Shown piece after piece: positions 50,470 through 59,948 of a stretch of 64,000 nt of DNA; position 1 is the stretch's first letter, and each line of letters begins with the position of its first letter. Both the position numbers and the translations under genes were made by a program. The notes beneath the pieces are model-generated. The model searched no databases, was not told the origin of the DNA, and saw only the letters and a list, made by a program, of their open reading frames with translations. The stretch covers positions 25,596 through 89,595 of the forward strand of contig JAMPIB010000006.1 in the NCBI GenBank assembly GCA_023663085.1. The letters are read 5' to 3'. Origin of the DNA: Ruminococcus sp. GTDB lineage: Bacteria; Bacillota; Clostridia; Lachnospirales; Lachnospiraceae.

Positions 50470-50958
50470 TCACTCGTCCAGCGCATCCAGATACGGACTG
50501 CTGCCGAGTTTTTTGACCATATGTACACTTGTCCCCTGTCCCACTTCGGAAACGACTTCCAGATCATCCATAAAAGCCTCCATGAAGGCAAATCCCATGC
50601 CGGAGCGTTCCAGTTCCGGTCTGGTCGTAAAAAGAGGCTCCATCGCCTTGTCAATATCCTCGATGCCGACGCCGCAGTCTTTGATCTCCACTTCCAGTAC
50701 GTCGTTTTTGATAAAACAGGTTATCCACACTTTATTCTCTTCTTCCCTGTCCTCGTAGCCGTGGATAATGGCATTCGTCACAGCCTCCGAAACGGCTGTC
50801 TTAATGTCCGAGATTTCTTCCAGGGTCGGGTCCAGCTGGGCGACAAAAGCCGCTACCGCGGTCCTGGCAAAGGCTTCGTTGTCGGAAACCGCCCGAAATT
50901 CCAGCTTCATCTCGTTTTTTATCTGTGTTTTCTTATTCCAGTTTACGATTTCTATCAT
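50470..50958 (-). CDS. spoIIAB: Anti-sigma F factor SpoIIAB
   Basis: Protein of about 162 residues, a GHKL serine kinase that binds SigF and phosphorylates SpoIIAA. Seen: KNEMKLEFRAVSDNEAFAR at the family start, N-box SEAVTNAIIHGYEDR, G1 DCGVGIEDID and GMGFAFMEAFMD. The ATG at 50958 adds about 16 residues before the family start; the inner ATG at 50910 would give the usual N-terminus, and a GTG at 50994 is also open. Middle gene of spoIIA. Confidence 0.92.
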   Translation of the reverse strand: MIEIVNWNKKTQIKNEMKLEFRAVSDNEAFARTAVAAFVAQLDPTLEEISDIKTAVSEAVTNAIIHGYEDREEENKVWITCFIKNDVLEVEIKDCGVGIEDIDKAMEPLFTTRPELERSGMGFAFMEAFMDDLEVVSEVGQGTSVHMVKKLGSSPYLDALDE

Positions 50959-50996
50959 ATTGCTTTTCGTTCTCCTTTCAGTTTTTGTCTGCACTT

Positions 50997-51302
50997 TTAC
51001 ATGATTTCTACCATTTTATGTAAACCAGACAGCAATAAGATCCTGCGGATACGGTTATCGACATTGATGGCAAAAACTTTCCCGCCGAAGCAGGATATTT
51101 TTTTATAGCGGCCGACAATGATCCCGATCCCCGAACTGTCCATGAAGGTTGTCCGTTCAAAATCAAATACCACATTTCCCACTTTTTCATCCATAATGTA
51201 TTCGTCCGCCGTCTTGCTGATACTGCCGGAATGATGATGATCTATCTCGTCCGGCATTCTGATCATCAGATAATTGTCGATCACTTTGAAATCTTCTTCC
51301 AT
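50997..51302 (-). CDS. spoIIAA: Anti-anti-sigma factor SpoIIAA
   Basis: STAS protein of 101 residues. The phosphorylated serine lies in TFMDSSGIGIIVGRYKKI and the N-terminus DNYLMIRMPDEIDHHHSG is typical. Unphosphorylated SpoIIAA releases SigF from SpoIIAB. ATG at 51302 with AAGGGG eight bases upstream; an open frame reaching 51410 runs into the inverted-repeat element and is rejected. First gene of spoIIA; its promoter must lie in or near the element at 51338-51532. Confidence 0.92.
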   Translation of the reverse strand: MEEDFKVIDNYLMIRMPDEIDHHHSGSISKTADEYIMDEKVGNVVFDFERTTFMDSSGIGIIVGRYKKISCFGGKVFAINVDNRIRRILLLSGLHKMVEIM

Positions 51303-51337
51303 TTGTTTTTCCCCTTTCCCTGAAATAATGTGCCGAC

Positions 51338-51532
51338 GACTGCGCAACACCGAGACGGCCCGGCGGAGGAAAAAGGCTTCTGCTGATAGGCCCTTGAAAA
51401 ACGCCGGCACTTAGTGAAAAAGCTGTTCTTTAGCTTTTGAACTTAGTACCGTTGCGATTTTTCACGGAGCGAGAGCGTGCCTTGAAACAGAAACTTTTTT
51501 CTCCGCCGGGCCGTCTCGGTGTTGCGCAGTCA
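51338..51532. repeat. 195-bp element with about 44-bp terminal inverted repeats upstream of spoIIA
   Basis: Left arm 51338-51382 and right arm 51489-51532 are perfect inverted copies over 31 bp (outer part GACTGCGCAACACCGAGACG) and nearly so for another 13. The inside holds a smaller hairpin AAAAGCT/AGCTTTT and no coding gene. Size and terminal repeats recall a MITE, but no target duplication is seen at the edges. It fills the space between the TPR-gene terminator and spoIIAA. Confidence 0.8.
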
Positions 51533-51544
51533 CTCTAAAAATGT

Positions 51545-51580
51545 CAAAAAAAGAGAACAAGGTTTTTCCCTGTTCTCTTT
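51545..51580 (-). terminator. Terminator of the valS-folC-TPR transcript
   Basis: Minus strand: AAGAGAACAGGG, loop AAAAA, CCTTGTTCTCTT, followed by a run of T residues. It is strong and lies 40 bp after the stop codon of the TPR gene; the complement would also serve from the other side. Confidence 0.92.
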
Positions 51581-51619
51581 CGTGTCTTGTTATTTTCTCT
51601 TTTCTTCTGTGTCTGTCTG

Positions 51620-53029
51620 TTATTCGCCTTCCAACTCTGCAAGGCGTTTCGCAGACTCATCTGCATTCTGGGTTCCGGGGAATAACTCGATCACCAGCCG
51701 GTATGCTTCGATCGCTTCTTCCGTCCGTCCCACGCTGTTATAGGAATTGGCTAAACGGTAAAGCGCCCTGACGTTCGTGGCGTCATACTGGTAGGCGCGC
51801 TCCAAACTTGGGATCGCCTCCTGATAATTCTCCTGCATATATGCCTCATTTCCGGCATCATAATAGGAAGTCGCCACCGTTGGCCCGATCAGTGCCAGTA
51901 AAGTATTATATACTTTATCAAACGCTTCGGAGTTTTCTACCTCTTCTTCCGTCAGCGCATCAATCTCTTCCAACCCTTCTGCAACCGCGATCACATCCTC
52001 AGGATCCGTCAGATAGGCGTTCGCCGCATTTAACAGGATATCATAGGATTCCAGACTGCCGTCATTATTGGAATAAGCCTCTATATCCTGCTGCAGCGCA
52101 GCGTTTTCCGTCTGTAGTTCGTTCACCTGCTGTTCCAGTTCATCTATAGTCGCCGATTTGGCGTCCAGCTGCTCGCTGACTGCACGCAGATTGTCGTTGA
52201 TTCCCGCATTCGAATTCTGTATCCGGGCCGGCAGGATCAGACCCATGGCAAAAGCAATACCGATCAGAAAACCGATCCCAAGATTCAGCAGGGAACCTAT
52301 CCCTTTACCCTCTTTGATATTGACAGGCTGGATAATCGTCTCGTTACCGCTCTGGTATTTCACGATATCGTTCTTGTTTTTCTTTTTACCGCCTGTCTTG
52401 ACGCCCTCTTCCGGAAGCAGCATCTCGTCTACTTCCTTCATATAGCGCAGCGTCGTCGTATTATTCGTATCAATATGCTCGCACTTGGCCAGCTCTCTCT
52501 TGGCTTTTTCCCACTCTTCACTGTTGATATAAAGAAGTGCCAGAAGCTGGTGCGCCCTGATAAACTTCGGGTTTAAGGACAATACCTTTTTAAGCTGTAT
52601 GATGGCCAGATCCAGACTGTCCTGATGACAATAGGTCAGCGCCTGATTGTATTTTTTTATCGTCTGGTTGATGGTGTCCAATCTGCTGGGGTTGGTCTGT
52701 ATCATGTCGATATAGTCATCCGCCACGTTCTTTTTGGGCCGCAGGTTCTTGCTGATGACCCATTCGCTTAAGGCCGCCACGACCTCACCGGTCTCAAAAT
52801 AGACCAGTCCTAGTAAATTTCTCGCTTCTACATTATTTTTATCAAATTTCAAACTCTGACGCAGACTTGCAATAGCGCCGCTTAGATCCCTGACACCTGC
52901 TTTCTCCAATCCTTCGTTATAAAATCGGTTGGAGATATATATGATCTTCTTGTAAAGGGACACATCGGCGCCGCAACCGGTGCAATAATCATGCCCGGAC
53001 AAATCGCATCCGCAATTATAGCATTTCAT
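51620..53029 (-). CDS. Zinc-ribbon and TPR membrane protein
   Basis: Protein of 469 residues. N-terminal zinc ribbon (CYNCGCDLSGHDYCTGCGAD), TPR helices (about 30-210, e.g. LDLAIIQLKKVLSLNPKFI), a basic linker, one transmembrane helix (about 255-270), a coiled coil (ATIDELEQQVNELQTENAAL) and more TPRs outside or at the C-terminus (AYRLVIELFPGTQNADESAK). Likely a membrane-tethered scaffold in envelope or division functions; nothing more exact can be said. Last gene of the valS-fapA-folC group, ended by the terminator at 51545-51580. Confidence 0.8.
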   Translation of the reverse strand: MKCYNCGCDLSGHDYCTGCGADVSLYKKIIYISNRFYNEGLEKAGVRDLSGAIASLRQSLKFDKNNVEARNLLGLVYFETGEVVAALSEWVISKNLRPKKNVADDYIDMIQTNPSRLDTINQTIKKYNQALTYCHQDSLDLAIIQLKKVLSLNPKFIRAHQLLALLYINSEEWEKAKRELAKCEHIDTNNTTTLRYMKEVDEMLLPEEGVKTGGKKKNKNDIVKYQSGNETIIQPVNIKEGKGIGSLLNLGIGFLIGIAFAMGLILPARIQNSNAGINDNLRAVSEQLDAKSATIDELEQQVNELQTENAALQQDIEAYSNNDGSLESYDILLNAANAYLTDPEDVIAVAEGLEEIDALTEEEVENSEAFDKVYNTLLALIGPTVATSYYDAGNEAYMQENYQEAIPSLERAYQYDATNVRALYRLANSYNSVGRTEEAIEAYRLVIELFPGTQNADESAKRLAELEGE

Positions 53030-53036
53030 GGATTAT

Positions 53037-53186
53037 CTACACCTCTTTCGCCGACTTCGATTCCTTTACCACTTTGACCATAAGATCCGCCATATCCGTC
53101 AGATCCTGATTATATATCGCTTCTTCCGCATCCTCCACCTCAAGGCTCGGATGGAATTTCTTTAACTCTTCTTCAAAATTAATCAT
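53037..53186 (-). CDS. Small protein between folC and the TPR gene
   Basis: Protein of 49 residues, acidic then basic, helical (MINFEEELKKFHPSLEVED at the start, VVKESKSAKEV at the end). A full AAGGAGG site stands eight bases upstream of ATG 53186; the start overlaps folC by 8 bp and the next gene starts 7 bp after its stop. The tight packing and ribosome binding site support a real gene. Function unknown. Confidence 0.65.
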   Translation of the reverse strand: MINFEEELKKFHPSLEVEDAEEAIYNQDLTDMADLMVKVVKESKSAKEV

Positions 53187-54519
53187 GCGAGGGCCTCCTT
53201 AAAAGGGCTTTCACTTCGCCCGCCAAATATAATGAACCGGCAATATACACTCTGTCCTCATTCCCACGGCGCATGATGATACTGTTCCATGCGTCTTCCA
53301 ATCTGTCATATTTTTCCGTCTCTAATTCCGTATATTGTCCGAAATACTCTGCTAACTCATCAAGCGGCAGCGCTCTTGCATCCGATATCGCCGCCACGAA
53401 CACGGTATGGAACAACTCCGACTTTGCAAGCATATCCATGACCGCCCGATACTGCTTATCTTTTACCATGGAAAAAAGAAGATATCTTTTCCCCGTACAG
53501 CCGTCGCGTTCCACCGACTGTAAAAAGGCCCGTATGCCATCGGTATTGTGCGCACCGTCAAGATAGACCGACGGCCGGATTTCCTCCATTCTGGCCTCCC
53601 AGTAAGTCCTGGCGATCCCATCGCGCAGATGCTCCTTACTGATCACTTCCCGTTCCGGCAGATTTTCTATCGCCGTTACCGCCAGCGCTGCATTCTCTAT
53701 CTGGTAATATGCTATGGTGGGCACACGTAACCTAATATAACCATAATAATTTGATTGGAGAGAAAAATCAATAGTTTTATGACTACTATTTATTTCTTTT
53801 ATCGCCCGAAAAGATACCGGATGGGTCACAGTCCCCGCAGAATCGGCACATTTTTCCAAAACCTGCGTCACACATTTTTCTTTGTCAAAATAAACGGCCG
53901 GTACGCCTGCACGAAAGATGCCGGCCTTCTCCGCGGCGATTTCTTCCAGCGTTTCTCCGAGATATTCCGTATGATCGTATCCAATAGACGTAATTACGCA
54001 CACATCCTTCCGGTCGATGGCGTTCGTGGCATCCAGTCTGCCGCCAAGCCCCGTCTCCAGGATCCGGTACTGTACCTGATACCTGTCAAAAAGTACCATC
54101 GCCATGAAAAAAAGATATTCAAAAAATGTCGGATGATACGACGCTTTTCGTAATGATTCCGGCAGCGTGCGCAGTTTGTCCGCTACTTTTTCAAAAGCCC
54201 AGACAAATTCTTCTTCGGAGACAATTTTGCCGTTGATGACAAAGCGCTCTCTCATGGAAACCAGATGCGGGGAAATGAACATCCCCGTAGAAAATCCCGC
54301 CTCCTGCAAAACAGAACGCAAATAAGCACAAACGGAACCTTTTCCGTTTGTGCCTGCCACATGGATCGTTCTGACATTTTCTTCTTCGGAATATCCCAGA
54401 TGCTTTAAGAAACATCTGGTGTACTCCATGCTGTTTTTTTTCGTAAATCTGGGGATCTCCAGAATATAACGCTCCGCCTGCGCGTAAGCGTCCGCCGAAT
54501 CAGTTATGTATGATGACAT
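53179..54519 (-). CDS. folC: Folylpolyglutamate synthase/dihydrofolate synthase
   Basis: FolC, 446 residues, adds glutamate to folates using ATP. Motifs: VAGTNGKGSVCAYL (P-loop), FISPHLVSMRERF, LETGLGGRLDATNAI, SIGYDHTEYLGETLEEIAAEKAGI and YLDGAHNTDGI. The C-terminal domain is complete. Start ATG at 54519, overlapping the end of the upstream FapA-like gene by 20 bp. Housekeeping enzyme of one-carbon metabolism. Confidence 0.95.
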   Translation of the reverse strand: MSSYITDSADAYAQAERYILEIPRFTKKNSMEYTRCFLKHLGYSEEENVRTIHVAGTNGKGSVCAYLRSVLQEAGFSTGMFISPHLVSMRERFVINGKIVSEEEFVWAFEKVADKLRTLPESLRKASYHPTFFEYLFFMAMVLFDRYQVQYRILETGLGGRLDATNAIDRKDVCVITSIGYDHTEYLGETLEEIAAEKAGIFRAGVPAVYFDKEKCVTQVLEKCADSAGTVTHPVSFRAIKEINSSHKTIDFSLQSNYYGYIRLRVPTIAYYQIENAALAVTAIENLPEREVISKEHLRDGIARTYWEARMEEIRPSVYLDGAHNTDGIRAFLQSVERDGCTGKRYLLFSMVKDKQYRAVMDMLAKSELFHTVFVAAISDARALPLDELAEYFGQYTELETEKYDRLEDAWNSIIMRRGNEDRVYIAGSLYLAGEVKALLRRPSHD

Positions 54520-56011
54520 TGCCCTCGATCACTCCTCTTTCGGCGGTGTATTTCATAAAGCACGTATTTCTCTCGATCATCATCTGCTCCGCATTGATGC
54601 AGATCACGACGCCCCTGTAAATATTGCCGTCGATCTTGATCTCCGTGCCCTTACTCATTTCAACCACTTCTTCCAGACCTGTCCGTTCGTTCTCAATCTT
54701 ATCCAGTTCTATGAAATACTGGTCTTTTAATTTATCCCATTCAGCCAGTCTCTTCTCCGTCGCTTCGGACGTCTGTGTGCCTTTCATACGCTTCTCGCGC
54801 AATGCACCGGACATCGTATCGACCAGATCCGCTATCTTGGCTTTCAGATCAGTTTCTTTACGTCTGATATCCAGAAGCAGTTCATGCGTCTGCGCCTCGT
54901 ATCCGCTGTGGATGATGGTCTTGATCTCCGCCACATTCCCGGCATTGGTAGCCTCCACGCCTTTGATAGCATTCACATAGCCGCCGATGATAGCGCCTTT
55001 TTTGCCGGTAGCGATCACCTTATCCTTGGCGGTCACATTGGAATTCATGATGATATTGGCCTGTACGATACCGCCCGCCTCGACTGTCGTATGCTCGATA
55101 AAGTCCGCATATACGCTGCCTCTGGCCGATACCTTGGCCTTATTACCGCCCTGGATACCGCGCGATAAGATAATATCGCCGCCCGCATACAGATTGGCCA
55201 GGCTCGTAGAACCGTGGATCTCGATATTTCTGCCGGCCCGGATGATAACGCCTTCTTCGACATTGCCATAAATGATGATATCGCCGAAAAATTCCACTTT
55301 ACCGATTATCATATCCACATCGCCCGAAATCTCGTGCACGTTCTGGATATCAATCTTGCCGTCTTTGACCTCAATTTTGCCATCGGACTGCGCATAATAA
55401 GCCTCGTCTTCACGACGGATGCCTTTCCCGCGCATCGGCGGCAGGTCATGGTATAATTTGCCCGGCAGGATATTCCCAAGCACAGTACAGCCGTCTACCG
55501 ACTGGATCGCCTGATGGTAAATGGCCACCTTCTCGCCCGCTTTGACATTCTGCAGGGCGTTGATATTCGTATAATCTACGGAACCGTCCTCCCGGATCTT
55601 CGGCACACCATACTCTTCCGGTGCGAAAAGATATTCAAAATAGCCATTCGCGCCATCCTGTATCTCACGGCCTTTGGCCACAAGGATCTCCCTGTTATAT
55701 ACTTTTTTCTTTATCATGGCTGAGAGATTGGACTGGTGCAGTCCTTCCACAACACCATGTCTGTTCAGATAACTGATCAGATCGTCTTTCGTATAAGTCG
55801 TTCCCGGCTCCGGCGGCATCAGATAAAGCCATGCGGCCATCTCATCCTCATCGACTTTCATATAAGTCCCTTTGGCTAAGACGCTCTCCTCTTCTTCTAC
55901 CGGAACATCCGCTTCTTCGGGCATGGCAGACTCAGGCTCAACCGTTTCTTTCAGTTTGGCCATCGCCATTTTCAATCTATCCAGTTGATCTGAAGAAAAT
56001 TGCGTGCTCAC
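54500..56011 (-). CDS. FapA/DUF342 family protein
   Basis: Protein of 503 residues. A variable, acidic N-terminus, then the DUF342 repeats that fold as a polymer-like beta-helix (GDVDMIIGKVEFFGDIIIYG, GRNIEIHGSTSLANLYAGGD, KGAIIGGYVNAIKG) and a helical coiled-coil C-terminus. FapA has been linked to flagellar assembly in some bacteria, but many non-motile Firmicutes carry it and no flagellar gene is in the window. GTG at 56011 has AGGAGG eight bases upstream and is preferred to the GTG three codons before. Downstream of valS by 62 bp. Confidence 0.85.
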   Translation of the reverse strand: MSTQFSSDQLDRLKMAMAKLKETVEPESAMPEEADVPVEEEESVLAKGTYMKVDEDEMAAWLYLMPPEPGTTYTKDDLISYLNRHGVVEGLHQSNLSAMIKKKVYNREILVAKGREIQDGANGYFEYLFAPEEYGVPKIREDGSVDYTNINALQNVKAGEKVAIYHQAIQSVDGCTVLGNILPGKLYHDLPPMRGKGIRREDEAYYAQSDGKIEVKDGKIDIQNVHEISGDVDMIIGKVEFFGDIIIYGNVEEGVIIRAGRNIEIHGSTSLANLYAGGDIILSRGIQGGNKAKVSARGSVYADFIEHTTVEAGGIVQANIIMNSNVTAKDKVIATGKKGAIIGGYVNAIKGVEATNAGNVAEIKTIIHSGYEAQTHELLLDIRRKETDLKAKIADLVDTMSGALREKRMKGTQTSEATEKRLAEWDKLKDQYFIELDKIENERTGLEEVVEMSKGTEIKIDGNIYRGVVICINAEQMMIERNTCFMKYTAERGVIEGNVIIHN

Positions 56012-56073
56012 ACGACTCACCTCCTAATGCCCCTGTATACATTTTATACTAAAAGCAAGTTTCGCGCAATATT

Positions 56074-58770
56074 TTATAGTAATTGTTGCAGACGAATTTT
56101 TACCTGTTCCATCATCTGCGTGTATTTTTCCAGTTTGGCCCTTTCCTCAGCCACCTTACTTTCCGGCGCCTTGGACATGAATTTCTCATTGTGCAGCATA
56201 CCGTTTACGCGGGCCAGTTCGCCCTCGAGGCGTTTCTTTTCTTTTTCCAGACGCTCTATTTCCTGCCTGATATCTACCAGCTCCGCAAAAGGGATATAAA
56301 GCACCGCATTGGGGATCACTACCGAGACCGCATCCTCCGCGATTCCCGTTTCGTCCGTCTGTATCGTCAGTTCGGACGCTCCTGCCAGCGCCGTGAAAAA
56401 GAGTTTTCCTTCCGCAAAAGTCTGTCTTACTTCTTCTTTTTCGCTGACTACACAGACAGCCGCCCTCTTAGAAGGCGCCACGTTCATCTGCGTGCGCACG
56501 TTACGGATACCGCGAACCGCCTCTTTCATCAGTTCAATGGCCCCTTCTTCTTTGGCAAAGCATCTCTCTTCCACAAATTCAGGCCAGCGGGAGATCATAA
56601 TGGACTCTTCTTCGCTCTGTATCGTGGAAAAAATTTCTTCCGTGATAAAAGGCATATATGGATGTAAAAGTTTCAGCGCGTCGATCAGTACATTTTTTAA
56701 TGTCCACAGCGCGGCGTTGCGGCCGCTCTCGTCTTTTTCTTCCTTATTATAAAGACGGGGTTTGACCATCTCGATATACCAGTCGCAAAATTCATCCCAG
56801 ATAAAATCATATACCTTTTGCACGGCGATGCCAAGCTCAAAATGCTCCATATTGTCCGTTACGTCTTTTACCAGCGTATTCAAACGCGATATAATCCATT
56901 TATCGGCAGGTTCTAAAGATTCTTTAATCTTATCATATGAAGTTTCCCAGCCGCGTGCGCCTGTCTTTTCCTGCGCCTGCTGCATATTCATCATAATAAA
57001 TCGTGAAGCATTCCATACCTTGTTGGCAAAATTGCGGCTCGCCTCCACTCTTTCATAATAAAAACGCATGTCATTGCCCGGCGCATTACCGGTGATCAAT
57101 GTCAGGCGCAGCGCATCCGCGCCGTATTTATCAATGACCTCTAACGGGTCGATGCCGTTGCCGAGCGACTTACTCATTTTACGTCCCTGCGAATCTCTGA
57201 CAAGTCCGTGGAACAGTACTGTGTGAAACGGTTTTTCGTTCATCTGCTCGTAACCGGAAAAGATCATGCGGATGACCCAGAAAAAGATGATATCATATCC
57301 TGTTACCAGCACGTCCGTCGGATAAAAATAGTCCAGTTCCTCGGTCTTGTCCGGCCATCCTAAGGTGGAAAAAGGCCAGAGCGCCGAAGAAAACCAGGTA
57401 TCTAACGTATCCTCATCCTGCGTAAAATGGGTATCGCCGCATTTCGGGCACACGCCCGGCGCCTCTTTGGCAACGATGATCTCCCCGCATTTTTCACAAT
57501 AATAGGCAGGAATCCTGTGCCCCCACCACAACTGACGGCTGATGCACCAGTCTCTGATATTGTCCGTCCAGTTAAAATAAGTCTTTTCCATGCGTTCGGG
57601 GATCAGTTTGATATCGCCGTTTTTGACCGCCTCTACCGCCGGTTTTATCAGTTCGTCCATCTTAACGAACCACTGTTTCTTGATAAGCGGCTCGATGGTC
57701 GTGCCGCAGCGGTCATGCGTACCTACATTATGCGAATAGTCTTCGATTTTTACCAAAAGACCTTCTTTTTCCAGTTCTTCGACGATGCGCGCTCTCGCCT
57801 CATAGCGGTCTAAGCCTTCATATCTGCCGCCATTTGCATTGATCGTCGCATCATCGTTCATGATATTGACTTCGGGCAGGTTATGACGCTTGCCGACTTC
57901 AAAGTCATTCGGGTCGTGGGCCGGTGTGATCTTGACAACACCCGTCCCAAATTCCATATCGACATACTCGTCCTCCACGATGGGGATCGGCTTATTTACA
58001 ATCGGCAGCCAGACCTGTCTGCCTTTTAAATGTGTATAACGCTCATCTTTAGGGTTAATGGCCACCGCCGTATCGCCTAACATCGTCTCCGGACGGGTCG
58101 TGGCAAATTCCAGAAACTCTGTTTTGCTCGGCTGGCCGTTTTCGTCCACGAGCGGATACTTGATATGCCAGAAATGCCCCGCCTGCTCTTCATATTCCAC
58201 CTCCGCGTCGGAAATGGACGTATTGCAGACTGGACACCAGTTGATGATCCTGCTGCCTTTGTAGATCCAGCCTTTTTCGTGCATCTTGCAGAATACTTCC
58301 GTAACCGCCTTGTTGCAGCCTTCGTCCATGGTAAAACGCTCTCTGTCCCAGTCGCAGGAAGAGCCGAGTTTTTTAAGCTGGCTGATAATACGGCCGCCGT
58401 ATTCTTTTTTCCAGTCCCAGGCGCGTTCCAAAAAGCCGTCGCGTCCAAGGTCTTCTTTCTCAATGCCCTCTTCTTTCAGTTTCTCGATGATCTTTACTTC
58501 CGTAGCGATCGAAGCGTGGTCCGTCCCCGGCTGCCAGAGGGTGTTGTATCCCTGCATCCTTTTAAAGCGGATAAGAATATCCTGCATCGTATTATCCAGC
58601 GCGTGCCCCATATGCAGCTGCCCCGTGATGTTCGGGGGCGGGATGACGATGGTGAAGGGTTTCTTACTCCTGTCCACTTCGGCGTGGAAGTATTTTTTGG
58701 ACAGCCACTTTTCATAGAGGCGGTCTTCTATCGTTTTGGGGTCGTAGGTTTTGGCAAGTTCTTTGCTCAT
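56074..58770 (-). CDS. valS: Valyl-tRNA synthetase
   Basis: ValS, 898 residues, class Ia. Signatures: [18 protein letters not shown] (HIGH as HMGH), editing domain with [45 protein letters not shown] (KMSKS), and a C-terminal coiled coil ([19 protein letters not shown]). Charges tRNA-Val and edits threonine. Controlled by the T-box at 58802-59085. First gene of a group continuing through fapA, folC and the TPR gene. Confidence 0.97.
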   Translation of the reverse strand: MSKELAKTYDPKTIEDRLYEKWLSKKYFHAEVDRSKKPFTIVIPPPNITGQLHMGHALDNTMQDILIRFKRMQGYNTLWQPGTDHASIATEVKIIEKLKEEGIEKEDLGRDGFLERAWDWKKEYGGRIISQLKKLGSSCDWDRERFTMDEGCNKAVTEVFCKMHEKGWIYKGSRIINWCPVCNTSISDAEVEYEEQAGHFWHIKYPLVDENGQPSKTEFLEFATTRPETMLGDTAVAINPKDERYTHLKGRQVWLPIVNKPIPIVEDEYVDMEFGTGVVKITPAHDPNDFEVGKRHNLPEVNIMNDDATINANGGRYEGLDRYEARARIVEELEKEGLLVKIEDYSHNVGTHDRCGTTIEPLIKKQWFVKMDELIKPAVEAVKNGDIKLIPERMEKTYFNWTDNIRDWCISRQLWWGHRIPAYYCEKCGEIIVAKEAPGVCPKCGDTHFTQDEDTLDTWFSSALWPFSTLGWPDKTEELDYFYPTDVLVTGYDIIFFWVIRMIFSGYEQMNEKPFHTVLFHGLVRDSQGRKMSKSLGNGIDPLEVIDKYGADALRLTLITGNAPGNDMRFYYERVEASRNFANKVWNASRFIMMNMQQAQEKTGARGWETSYDKIKESLEPADKWIISRLNTLVKDVTDNMEHFELGIAVQKVYDFIWDEFCDWYIEMVKPRLYNKEEKDESGRNAALWTLKNVLIDALKLLHPYMPFITEEIFSTIQSEEESIMISRWPEFVEERCFAKEEGAIELMKEAVRGIRNVRTQMNVAPSKRAAVCVVSEKEEVRQTFAEGKLFFTALAGASELTIQTDETGIAEDAVSVVIPNAVLYIPFAELVDIRQEIERLEKEKKRLEGELARVNGMLHNEKFMSKAPESKVAEERAKLEKYTQMMEQVKIRLQQLL

Positions 58771-58801
58771 GTTGGGAGCCTCCTTTTAAAAATAAATCAT
58801 T

Positions 58802-58835
58802 AAAAAACCCTCTGCCGGCTATTGTCAGCAAAGGG
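58802..58835 (-). terminator. Regulated terminator of the valS T-box
   Basis: Minus strand: CCCTTTGCTG and CGGCAGAGGG arms (two G-U pairs) followed by TTTTTT, right after the T-box sequence and about 30 bp before valS. Confidence 0.88.
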
Positions 58836-59085
58836 CGTATTTACGCGGTACCACCTTAGTTTTTCGCTTTGTGATTCCTGATAGAATCTCATCCGCTAAC
58901 GGGGATGGGGCGGGGATGCTTACTTTACAGAGCCTGCCGCGTTAAATCCTGACGCACGCTCCGGTTCGGTTTCCGGTTCCAAAGCTACCTTCCGTAATTC
59001 CTCTCCGAAGCGGCCTTTCAGCTTACGGCCCCTCTCTCTGGCGGCGGATCATCACGTACTCCTCTTTGTCATTACCTTTGTGTCT
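58802..59085 (-). promoter_or_regulatory. Valine T-box leader
   Basis: T-box core AAGGTGGTACCGCG (58844-58857, minus strand) with a stem I region upstream containing the AAGCTGAAAG apical motif. A GUA valine codon at 58986-58988 is a candidate specifier; the assignment by eye is not firm, but the downstream gene is valS. Uncharged tRNA-Val would switch on valS. No consensus promoter was seen between the leader and the 63-aa gene 28 bp upstream, so both may be on one transcript. Confidence 0.9.
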
Positions 59086-59113
59086 TATCTTTTTTGTTTT
59101 ACTGCTTACTTAT

Positions 59114-59305
59114 TTATTCCTTAACTATATCAATATCTATCAAATTTACGCCGATAACATTAAGCAACGCTTTTAAAGAAAGATATTCTTCTTTCAGTAC
59201 AGCATATGTCTCCACAGCTCCTTCTTTTTTTGCTATCAACATATATCTTTGAATTTTTTTAAATTGTTCAATGGTATCTTTTGCAATTTCCGCATTACCA
59301 GGCAT
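59114..59305 (-). CDS. Small protein, paralogue of 23396-23587
   Basis: Protein of 63 residues sharing 55 positions with the protein at 23396-23587; the changes cluster at positions 20-24 and 31-39 while the C-terminal 24 residues are identical. The start is MPGNAEIAKDTIEQF. It lies directly in front of the valine T-box, as its paralogue lies in front of the tryptophan T-box. No domain recognised; a function linked to tRNA or amino acid status is only a guess from position. Confidence 0.7.
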   Translation of the reverse strand: MPGNAEIAKDTIEQFKKIQRYMLIAKKEGAVETYAVLKEEYLSLKALLNVIGVNLIDIDIVKE

Positions 59306-59432
59306 TGTCCCACCTCCTGATCATGCAACAGTTATTGAAACTGGAAATAGTATACCATAATCAGGATACAAAATCTATCCTATTTTTCATGTAATTTCAA
59401 AAATTAATTCAGCGAGATTTTTCAGTTGTCAT

Positions 59433-59948
59433 CTAATACATCAACTGTACCCTTTCTTCATCCGCTGGATTGACCAATATAGTCAGTTTCTGCATAACAT
59501 CCTCTGTCTCTATTGAGACCAGCTTGCCCTCTCTCAGATTCTGCAAAAACACATCCTTGGCCTCCATGAAGAATTCCAGATCTTCATCATGACCAGTCCA
59601 GTACCATGAAAAAACAATACGCTCGTCCGTCTCATCCGCAGTAAATACATAAGGTTCAATACGTTCTGCATCATACGTCACCTGAAAGCGTATGGTGTTT
59701 TTGGGAATGCTGTTATCTGTCTGAAGCGTTCCCATGTTTCCAAAATATCCGGATTCCACTTTCTGCATCTCTTCTTCTGACGCAAACTCTACATCAATGT
59801 TTTTGGTCTGTATATCCGAAGAACCGATGATCTGTGTTCCGCCATATTGTAAGCCGTCGATTTCCGTAAACATCACGCCTGCTCCCATGCCGCACAACAG
59901 CACGCCGCAGCAGAATGTCGCAATCAAAACTTTATGCAGTCTACTCAT
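59433..59948 (-). CDS. Signal-anchored extracytoplasmic protein of the PadR operon
   Basis: Protein of 171 residues from ATG 59948, which has GGGGGAGG six bases upstream; a longer frame exists but overlaps the DUF1700 gene. One N-terminal helix (VLIATFCCGVLLCGMGAGVMF) may be an anchor or, given its cysteines, a lipoprotein-like signal, though no clean lipobox is seen. The rest is acidic and probably beta-rich, like the DUF4097-type partners of DUF1700 proteins, but not clearly so. Third gene of PadR-DUF1700. Confidence 0.65.
   Translation of the reverse strand: MSRLHKVLIATFCCGVLLCGMGAGVMFTEIDGLQYGGTQIIGSSDIQTKNIDVEFASEEEMQKVESGYFGNMGTLQTDNSIPKNTIRFQVTYDAERIEPYVFTADETDERIVFSWYWTGHDEDLEFFMEAKDVFLQNLREGKLVSIETEDVMQKLTILVNPADEERVQLMY

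Noticed and set aside
51303-51410. N-terminal extension of SpoIIAA
   Set aside because: It is coded by the left arm of the inverted-repeat element, and a good ribosome binding site precedes the inner ATG at 51302.
51338-51532. Insertion sequence
   Set aside because: Terminal inverted repeats are present, but there is no transposase reading frame and no target-site duplication.
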